DNA of 64,000 bases from Paenibacillus anaericanus (lineage in GTDB: Bacteria; Bacillota; Bacilli; Paenibacillales; Paenibacillaceae). Made by a program: the position numbers and the translations under genes. The notes beneath the pieces were generated by a model that was not told the origin of the DNA, made no database searches, and saw nothing but the letters and a program-made list of their open reading frames with translations. Shown in pieces: positions 58,422-64,000 of this stretch (its first letter is position 1; each line of letters opens with the position of its first letter). Where the stretch lies: contig NZ_RZNY01000007.1 in NCBI RefSeq assembly GCF_003994475.1, forward strand, positions 62,001 through 126,000, read 5' to 3'.

Positions 58422-58914
58422 GTTTTGTTCCCCCATGAATAAGTGTTGAATTAGATTTGGTGTAATAACTACTGACAGATGGCAACAAAGTCACAGCTTG
58501 AATAGCTAATCCGAGCGTTATATAAACAATATGAATGGTAGATATTTCGCTAACGATATAGACTTGCACCGTAATCCAAATAATAAGTGCAAATCCGATA
58601 TAAAGTGAAAATGCCCATGACCAGTGTAGCTGCTTGAATACATTCAACTTCTCTCCTATTTTCCAGTCCCATTTTATAATGAGAGCCGACATAACAATCA
58701 GTGGAAACACACCTAGTGCTAACAGCAGAATGATTCCTGGAATCAGAAAATCAGGAAATATCGTCACCTTCATGAGATCAATAGACATCCCCATCATATT
58801 ACCGCTAGGATCAAAAACCAGAAATAAGCCACCCACCACGGCTCCTATACCAAGAAAAGCTTGAAGTGCAATTAACAACCAACCAGTAAAAGTACGTTTT
58901 GATGCAGCAACCAT
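58408..58914 (-). CDS. Four-helix membrane protein
   Basis: 168 residues with four predicted membrane helices and no recognised enzymatic motif. ATG 58914 behind AAGGAGA. Coupled to the lipoprotein gene downstream; the pair likely forms a membrane complex. Function unknown. Confidence 0.8.
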   Translation of the reverse strand: MVAASKRTFTGWLLIALQAFLGIGAVVGGLFLVFDPSGNMMGMSIDLMKVTIFPDFLIPGIILLLALGVFPLIVMSALIIKWDWKIGEKLNVFKQLHWSWAFSLYIGFALIIWITVQVYIVSEISTIHIVYITLGLAIQAVTLLPSVSSYYTKSNSTLIHGGTKHVAN

Positions 58915-59126
58915 TCAATATCATCTCCTTAATACAAACTTGAATCATGTGAAATATATCACTAATATTTTTAGAAACGCCCTCTACCAATATCTTCTAT
59001 ATGATTAGGAATACTTTAACATATGCCGAACTATTTGAAAATTACGAAGCCTTTGGGCTTACTTGAAAGTGACGAATTTAACAGATAATATATACACACA
59101 AGCGGCTTAAGAAAGGTGGATGTAAA

Positions 59127-60050
59127 TTGACCCGTAAAGTGGTAAACAGCATCACGGAGTTGGTCGGCGATACACCTGCCGTCAAGTTAAACCGTCTGAT
59201 TGGAGAAATGGACGCCGAAGTCTACGTCAAGCTCGAGTATTTCAATCCAAGCGGAAGCGTCAAAGATCGCGCAGCCTCTTATATGATCACAGAAGCAGAA
59301 CGAGCAGGCATGCTGAAGCCGGGTGCTACGATCATTGAGCCTACAAGCGGTAATACTGGTATTGGGTTAGCTATGAATGCAGCTGCCAAAGGATATAAAG
59401 CAATTCTGATCATGCCTGACAATATGACGAAAGAGCGGATTAATATACTCAAAGCCTATGGTGCAGAGGTTATACTTACCCCCGCTGCGAAACGGATGAG
59501 TGGTTCCATCGAGAAGGCATTAGAATTACTAGAGAAAATTCCAGGAAGCTTCATGCCTCAACAATTTCAAAATGCTGCGAATCCGCAAATTCACCGACTT
59601 ACGACCGGACCAGAAATATTCCGGCAAATGGACGGACGTTTGGATATGTTTGTGGCTACTTCTGGAACAGGTGGAACCATAACAGGAACAGGTGAATATC
59701 TCCGCGAACATATTCCAGGTATTTCAGTTATTGTCGTCGAACCACAAGGATCTCCTGTTCTTTCAGGCGGCCAACCCGGACCTCATAAACTCGTAGGAAC
59801 AAGTCCTGGATTTATCCCGTCGGTACTAAATACTGAGGTTTACGACGAGATTGTCCAAGTCAAAGATGAAGATGCGCTCGAAACTACCCGAAAGCTCGCT
59901 GCCTTGGAGGCCATCCTTGTTGGTCCATCGGCTGGAGCTTCTGTATGGACAGCGCTTCAGTTCGCCCGCAAACTCGGTAAGGGTAAACGCATTTTGTGCA
60001 TCGCCCCTGATACCGGAGAACGATACCTTAGTATGGATGTATTTCAGTGA
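59127..60050 (+). CDS. cysK: Cysteine synthase (O-acetylserine sulfhydrylase)
   Basis: 307 residues, TTG start behind AAAGGTGG. PLP-dependent: Lys46 in SGSVKDRAAS binds PLP; substrate loop TSGNTG and phosphate-binding GTGGTITG follow. Replaces acetate of O-acetylserine by sulfide to make cysteine. Could also be a CysM/cystathionine-synthase-like member; alignment would settle it. A rhodanese gene follows after 61 bp. Confidence 0.92.
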   Translation: MTRKVVNSITELVGDTPAVKLNRLIGEMDAEVYVKLEYFNPSGSVKDRAASYMITEAERAGMLKPGATIIEPTSGNTGIGLAMNAAAKGYKAILIMPDNMTKERINILKAYGAEVILTPAAKRMSGSIEKALELLEKIPGSFMPQQFQNAANPQIHRLTTGPEIFRQMDGRLDMFVATSGTGGTITGTGEYLREHIPGISVIVVEPQGSPVLSGGQPGPHKLVGTSPGFIPSVLNTEVYDEIVQVKDEDALETTRKLAALEAILVGPSAGASVWTALQFARKLGKGKRILCIAPDTGERYLSMDVFQ

Positions 60051-60111
60051 GAGAGTCCGATCAATCGAGTCGCCGTAACATAAACTAACTATAAAGTGAG
60101 GTGCGTCGCAA

Positions 60112-60489
60112 ATGAGTACAATAATCGATGGTATATCCCACATTGACAGTAACGAGCTTCATGAAATAATTCAGGACCCCGCAAATCGAACCCTGATCAT
60201 TGATGTCAGGGAGCCTCATGAATATATCGGAGCACATATTCCCGGTATCCCATTAATACCAATGGGGGAAATCGCAAGTTATATCCATGATCTTGATAAA
60301 GAAAGAGAATATGTATTTGTCTGTCGAAGCGGATACAGAAGCTTACAGGTAGCGAACTACTTCAAACATTTCGGCTTCGAACAGGTTCATAACTACGAAG
60401 GTGGCATGCTGAACTGGGAACATGAAGTTACCTCAGGCCCAGAGAATATTATCACAACGTTCGAACCACAGAAACTTGAAAGAGAATGA
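60112..60489 (+). CDS. Rhodanese-domain protein
   Basis: 125 residues, single rhodanese domain: IIDVREPHEYIGAHIPG and the active-site loop CRSGYRS with persulfide-bearing Cys71. Start ATG 60112 after GAGGTG. Downstream of cysK, it probably handles sulfane sulfur in the same pathway. Ends at a strong terminator. Confidence 0.92.
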   Translation: MSTIIDGISHIDSNELHEIIQDPANRTLIIDVREPHEYIGAHIPGIPLIPMGEIASYIHDLDKEREYVFVCRSGYRSLQVANYFKHFGFEQVHNYEGGMLNWEHEVTSGPENIITTFEPQKLERE

Positions 60490-60507
60490 TCTCTTTCCCC
60501 TCATAAG

Positions 60508-60553
60508 AAGAGGCTGATTACACAAGTAAACACCCTTGTAAATCAGCCTCTTT
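60508..60553 (+). terminator. Strong terminator after rhodanese gene
   Basis: AAGAGGCTGATT (60508-60519) pairs with AATCAGCCTCTTT (60541-60553), with an inner ACAAG/CTTGT stem; serves the convergent VanW gene too. Confidence 0.88.
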
Positions 60554-60588
60554 ACTCATCACAGAATTTTTCCGCAACAAGGATATAT

Positions 60589-61407
60589 CTATTCATTCAC
60601 TGTTGTGACTCCAGATTCAAGCAAGGGTTCGTACATCATTAGCGCATGATTCTCCGTTACGTAAGTATCTTCGATTAATACTTGATCCAAAGAATAAGTC
60701 CTTCGATAAATCAAATTATGCCGCACATGCCCACCCCAATATTCACCGGTGATTCGATGTTGCTTCTCATAGACTTCATAACGATGAATTGGCTTCATCT
60801 TAGATCTAATCTCCCCAATTAGGTCCGTATCAGTTAACCTGATACATAATTGAAGTGGATGATCCGTTGGGTTATATAATCTCAGATCCAAATAATTGTA
60901 TGAACAGGTAGCCCCGCTTCCAAATGGCTGACTCCGAGATGAATCTGGAAACACATCATAACTGTGACGATGACGTTCCTTAATCTCCAACGGGGAATGT
61001 AAACTCATCCAATAGAGTAGATTTGTAAGTTGACATAAACCGCCACCTACACCGTGCTTAAACTTCCCATAATGAAGAATCATACCATCGACGTACCCTT
61101 TTCTCCTCGTCGGCTTGCCTACCAAACGCCAGAAAGAGAACGTCTGTCCAGGATGAATAATCAACCCATCTATCTTTTGCACGGCTATCTTCAGATTAAT
61201 AATTTTGTTATGCTGCAACTGCATATCTACATCCTTCAGCTGCCTGAGTAGAATTGTTTGATGCTGCGCTATGTGCTCTTGGAAAAGTTCGCTTTCTCGC
61301 TTTGTAGCCCATTTATCGTCGCCGAATATCCATTTTAAATGTCGTTTACACCGAAAATACCTTGTGCCTACCCACATTCTAATCTTGGACCGTTTGATAG
61401 GTTTCAC
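60589..61407 (-). CDS. VanW family protein
   Basis: About 272 residues. VanW domain in the middle: FSFWRLVGKPTRRKGYVDGM, GVGGGLCQLTNLLYW and SRSQPFGSGATCSYNYLDL. Name comes from the vancomycin-resistance cluster but the biochemical role is unknown. No signal peptide or helix, so cytoplasmic by sequence. GTG 61407 (GGAGGAG at 6 bases) is a better start than the ATG at 61506. Confidence 0.88.
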   Translation of the reverse strand: MKPIKRSKIRMWVGTRYFRCKRHLKWIFGDDKWATKRESELFQEHIAQHQTILLRQLKDVDMQLQHNKIINLKIAVQKIDGLIIHPGQTFSFWRLVGKPTRRKGYVDGMILHYGKFKHGVGGGLCQLTNLLYWMSLHSPLEIKERHRHSYDVFPDSSRSQPFGSGATCSYNYLDLRLYNPTDHPLQLCIRLTDTDLIGEIRSKMKPIHRYEVYEKQHRITGEYWGGHVRHNLIYRRTYSLDQVLIEDTYVTENHALMMYEPLLESGVTTVNE

Positions 61408-61469
61408 TTGCTCTCCTCCATTTATTGGATTTCCAGCTTCATTCCCCCCAGAGTATACATCAATCCTAT

Positions 61470-61514
61470 AAAAAAAGAACCCCATTGGATGTTTGACTCT
61501 ATCCACTGGGGTTT
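61470..61514 (-). terminator. Terminator of the ParM-like gene
   Basis: AACCCCATTGGAT pairs with ATCCACTGGGGTT, followed on the minus strand by CTTTTTTTAT. Confidence 0.85.
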
Positions 61515-61524
61515 GCTATATACA

Positions 61525-62613
61525 TTAGTTCTGTACTTGACCTGCCTTGTTCTTGGCAAGTTTCAAGTAGCCATGAACATTTAACAGTTCGCTATTCTCT
61601 TCAAACCGCAAGCGCATAGACCCAGCGGATTCAACCATATACGTCCGCAGGGCAGACGCACCTCCACCAAGAACATAGAAACATTCAATATCCGGGTATT
61701 TCTTCCACCGTTTTTTGATTAGATCAACAAGCTTCTGTGCTGCCCTGCCGAAATATACATCAACTATTGGACGAATATCAGCCTTCCCTTCACCCACACG
61801 TTGGATGGTAAATTCCCGATTACGTATCCGTTGGATTAATTTCGCGCGGCTTGGAAAGCGATAGCCGTACTTATCCTCTACTTCACGGATAATGGAGTCC
61901 AAATAAGTAGCAAGTCCGAACTGTTCGCCAGTACTGAACTGGTTATCGATATTCATCCGCTTCACAACAGGGAAATCTGTAGTCAAAGCACCAATCTCAC
62001 AGACCCCGATGATGCCATTATGCAATTCTTCATTTCTTATCTGTAGATTATCATTCGTTGCCAAATGGAATAGTGCCGCTGCTCCTTCAACCGATACAAC
62101 TGCTCGGCGAACGATCACTCGCACCGTCTTTCCGCGAAGCTCAGGAGTGGATAAGAACGTCACTTCATGTTCACCTACAAGACGTTCCTCAAAGGCTTTA
62201 TGGAAAGAAACAAATGTACGGACAGGTAAACCGGTCCCGATTATGTATTCCACCTCTTCCTTCCCTCCATCAGTAGAAGGATAGGCTTTGCCTGTAAGTG
62301 CAGCAAGAGCAAGCGCTGTTAATGCTATGACCAGCGATTGGTCACTGGTTGCTTTATTATCTGTCTCTTCAAGCTCTGAGTTATCCTGATCCTCAATGGC
62401 CAGTAATCCAACAAAATATCGTTCATTGCTCTTCTTCAATTTGGGACTGTAAATTCTTACGTCCAAAGCCTTAATTGGTGAATCTTCCTCTTGTAACACA
62501 TGCCGATCATAACCGGGTGAGACTATACTTGGAATAATAATGGGCTGCTGCGAGCCGTCGACTACTACTTTGACACTATCATTCCCTACGTCAATTCCGG
62601 CAAACCTAATCAT
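61525..62613 (-). CDS. ParM-like actin-family ATPase, chromosomal
   Basis: 362 residues. Actin/Hsp70 fold: phosphate-1 loop FAGIDVGNDSVKVV, phosphate-2 IGALTTDF, adenosine motif VLGGGAS near residue 320. ParM/StbA relatives on plasmids push plasmid copies apart; here the gene sits in a housekeeping region with no partner ParR-like gene beside it. ATG 62613 has AGGAGGG ahead; the upstream ATG 62652 is rejected. Role unknown; it faces the divergent M23/bactofilin operon. Confidence 0.85.
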   Translation of the reverse strand: MIRFAGIDVGNDSVKVVVDGSQQPIIIPSIVSPGYDRHVLQEEDSPIKALDVRIYSPKLKKSNERYFVGLLAIEDQDNSELEETDNKATSDQSLVIALTALALAALTGKAYPSTDGGKEEVEYIIGTGLPVRTFVSFHKAFEERLVGEHEVTFLSTPELRGKTVRVIVRRAVVSVEGAAALFHLATNDNLQIRNEELHNGIIGVCEIGALTTDFPVVKRMNIDNQFSTGEQFGLATYLDSIIREVEDKYGYRFPSRAKLIQRIRNREFTIQRVGEGKADIRPIVDVYFGRAAQKLVDLIKKRWKKYPDIECFYVLGGGASALRTYMVESAGSMRLRFEENSELLNVHGYLKLAKNKAGQVQN

Positions 62614-62863
62614 AAATTCCCTCCTCGTTAAATGTACAGTACTTAAAGACACAAAGTTAAATACTCATTTCATGTAATTCCGCTTTTATTCGACAAAATC
62701 CTTCTTTTGCCAAAAATTCTGGAACATTTTTTTTCGAAATAGAAGGTATTTAAGACTATTTGCCGAATAAAGTTAAGTGGCGCAAGGAAATTAATCCCAC
62801 AAAGTATATTTAAATGGTGTTCATCATTGACCCATCACCGATAGATTCAGGAGGAAATGTACA

Positions 62864-63889
62864 ATGAAATTGAGGTTTAAACCTACTAACAAGCGGTATA
62901 CCATTATGATTGTGCCAGAGGGCACAAACCCGGTATTCCGTTTTAAACTACGTTCAACTACCCTGATAGTAGCCTCTACCACAGTGATAGTTCTGTTCAT
63001 CATATCCATGGTATTGTTATCCATAAATAGAGGTAACTCAAATGTAATTACTTCTCTAGAAACGGAACTCTCTCGTTCCTCAGATCGTCTTCAAACTACA
63101 GTTGACGACAAAGAAAAGGCCATTGATAAATTGCTATCCGAATTACTCGAGCTTTCAGAGAAGTCCAAGAGTATCGAAGCAAAGATGATCGAACTAGAGA
63201 CGCTTGAAGCTGAACTGAAATCCATCACTAATGGTAGTAGCACGGATAAACTAGCTAGCTCAAATGTTAAACTCTCCTCAGAACCCTCTCAAGATTCTCT
63301 GGAAGAAAGTGATGGGATGGGCGGTGAAGATATCCCTTTATCCGATGAGGATGTTCTTTCCTTGATCCAAGAGACGAAAGAGAGCATTAGTAATTCACTG
63401 ACTGAAATGCCTGACTTACAAGCTCGATTGGAGAAGGCAAAAGTAACCATCGAAGATTACAAGAAAATGATGACCATTCTCCCAACCTTCTGGCCTACGA
63501 TTTCAACAAGAACTACATCTGATTTTGGAAGTCGTAAAGATCCCTTCACCGGAAGGCTTACTCTCCACAGTGGACTGGATATTGGTGGACAAACCGGGGA
63601 TCCCATATACGCTGCTGCAAATGGAACGGTTACAGATGTTGGATATAGCTCCGCTCGCGGAAATTTTGTAACGATCTCTCATCCTTCAGGACTAGAGACC
63701 AATTACCTCCATATGAAAATCGTTACAACAACCAAAGGAACGAAGGTCAACCAAGGTGATACCATAGGGCAACTTGGTTCAACGGGTCGAAGCACAGGGC
63801 CTCACTTGCATTTTGAAGTTGTTAAGAACGGATCAACAATTAACCCCGAAATATACTTAAGTAAGCCTGGAGAGGACGTTGGATTGTAA
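62864..63889 (+). CDS. Membrane-anchored M23 peptidase
   Basis: 341 residues. One membrane helix (about 31-53), a coiled-coil segment (65-120), a Ser/Glu-rich linker and the LytM/M23 domain from about 215: zinc ligands His235 and Asp239 in HSGLDIGG and His316 in GPHLHFE, with His314 catalytic. Cuts peptide cross-bridges of peptidoglycan, or acts as an envelope scaffold. ATG 62864 has AGGAGGA 7 bases ahead. Its stop overlaps the bactofilin start (TAATG). Confidence 0.93.
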   Translation: MKLRFKPTNKRYTIMIVPEGTNPVFRFKLRSTTLIVASTTVIVLFIISMVLLSINRGNSNVITSLETELSRSSDRLQTTVDDKEKAIDKLLSELLELSEKSKSIEAKMIELETLEAELKSITNGSSTDKLASSNVKLSSEPSQDSLEESDGMGGEDIPLSDEDVLSLIQETKESISNSLTEMPDLQARLEKAKVTIEDYKKMMTILPTFWPTISTRTTSDFGSRKDPFTGRLTLHSGLDIGGQTGDPIYAAANGTVTDVGYSSARGNFVTISHPSGLETNYLHMKIVTTTKGTKVNQGDTIGQLGSTGRSTGPHLHFEVVKNGSTINPEIYLSKPGEDVGL

Positions 63890-64000
63890 TGTTTAAGAGT
63901 AAAAGTAAAAGTAAGGATGTAAAGCTGGACCCTAATACGACGGATACGATAATTGGTACAGGGAGTATTTTTGAAGGAAAAATTAAATCCGATGCTGGGA
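63889..64000 (+). CDS. Bactofilin, 5' part at right edge
   Basis: The 37 visible codons read MFKSKSKSKDVK ... TTDTIIGTGSIFEGKIKSD, the typical Lys/Ser-rich opening and first beta-helix turns of bactofilin cytoskeletal proteins (polymer-forming, DUF583). Start overlaps the M23 stop by one base (TAATG), so the two are translationally coupled. M23-bactofilin pairs are known in curved and spiral bacteria and in Bacillus; the rest lies outside the window. Confidence 0.85.
   Translation, partial: MFKSKSKSKDVKLDPNTTDTIIGTGSIFEGKIKSDAG

Overview
The window looks like a chromosomal segment of a Gram-positive, low-to-moderate GC, spore-former-type Firmicute, most likely Paenibacillus or a close relative. 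Pointers are the YesM/YesN-type two-component system beside an LplABC-type sugar ABC transporter, a GH66 dextranase locus, AGGAGG ribosome binding sites with frequent TTG/GTG starts, a CIRCE-controlled groESL, and the gene neighbourhood groES-groEL / tatC-tatA / moaC / formyl-THF cyclo-ligase / ABC-F protein, which recalls the groESL-tat-moaC-ydiF area of Bacillus subtilis. The species call is inference. No tRNA, rRNA or CRISPR array was seen.

Layout. 1-6.6 kb: a very large surface protein with collagen-binding-like and Cna-B repeats (cut by the left edge), a class D-like sortase, an orphan response regulator with a transcriptional activator (BTAD) domain, and a small amphipathic protein. 6.8-9.5 kb: a lipoprotein, an NADPH-dependent FMN reductase and an anchored hypothetical protein. 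9.7-21.3 kb: a glycan-utilisation locus on the minus strand: histidine kinase, AraC-type response regulator, lipoprotein binding protein, two permeases, Gfo/Idh/MocA oxidoreductase, GH123-like (DUF4091) hydrolase and GH35 beta-galactosidase. The binding-protein promoter overlaps a catabolite (cre) site. 21.5-22.5 kb: an Sfp-type phosphopantetheinyl transferase. 22.5-30.9 kb: a dextran/isomalto-oligosaccharide locus: LacI regulator, binding protein, two permeases, a GH13 enzyme with alpha-1,6 signature residues, and a GH66 lipoprotein. Copies of a GTAAACGTTTAC operator flank the regulator and precede the transporter. 31-35.2 kb: a phosphonate/phosphate-ester ABC transporter (PhnC-PhnE-PhnE) behind an 11-bp-phased PhoP box but with phnC truncated at its 5' end and no binding-protein gene, divergent from a 5'-nucleotidase-like enzyme. 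35.3-36.7 kb: GH1 beta-glucosidase.

36.7-42 kb is a decay zone holding fragments of two VOC-family genes, an IS1182-type transposase, a histidine phosphatase, a solute-binding protein and an AraC regulator, interspersed with a secreted protein, a small membrane protein, a PhnP-like metallo-hydrolase and a YhhN-family membrane protein. 42.4-49.8 kb: MFS exporter, DinB-like protein, tRNA-dihydrouridine synthase, a small zinc-ribbon membrane protein, an inactivated IS3-family element, a divergent HxlR regulator/NADP oxidoreductase pair, and two small conserved-looking proteins.

50-64 kb is housekeeping: groEL/groES with CIRCE, tatC/tatA, MogA/MoaB, moaC, formyl-THF cyclo-ligase, an ABC-F protein, a cluster of six DnaA boxes, a lipoprotein/membrane protein pair, cysK with a rhodanese, VanW, a chromosomal ParM-like actin, and an M23 peptidase translationally coupled to a bactofilin gene cut by the right edge.

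The most noteworthy signals are the DnaA-box cluster, the Pho-box promoter fused to a truncated phnC, the two sugar-utilisation loci with readable control sites, the ParM-like gene next to the M23-bactofilin pair, and small genes found by reading the sequence (44-aa Lys-rich protein, 51-aa zinc-ribbon protein).
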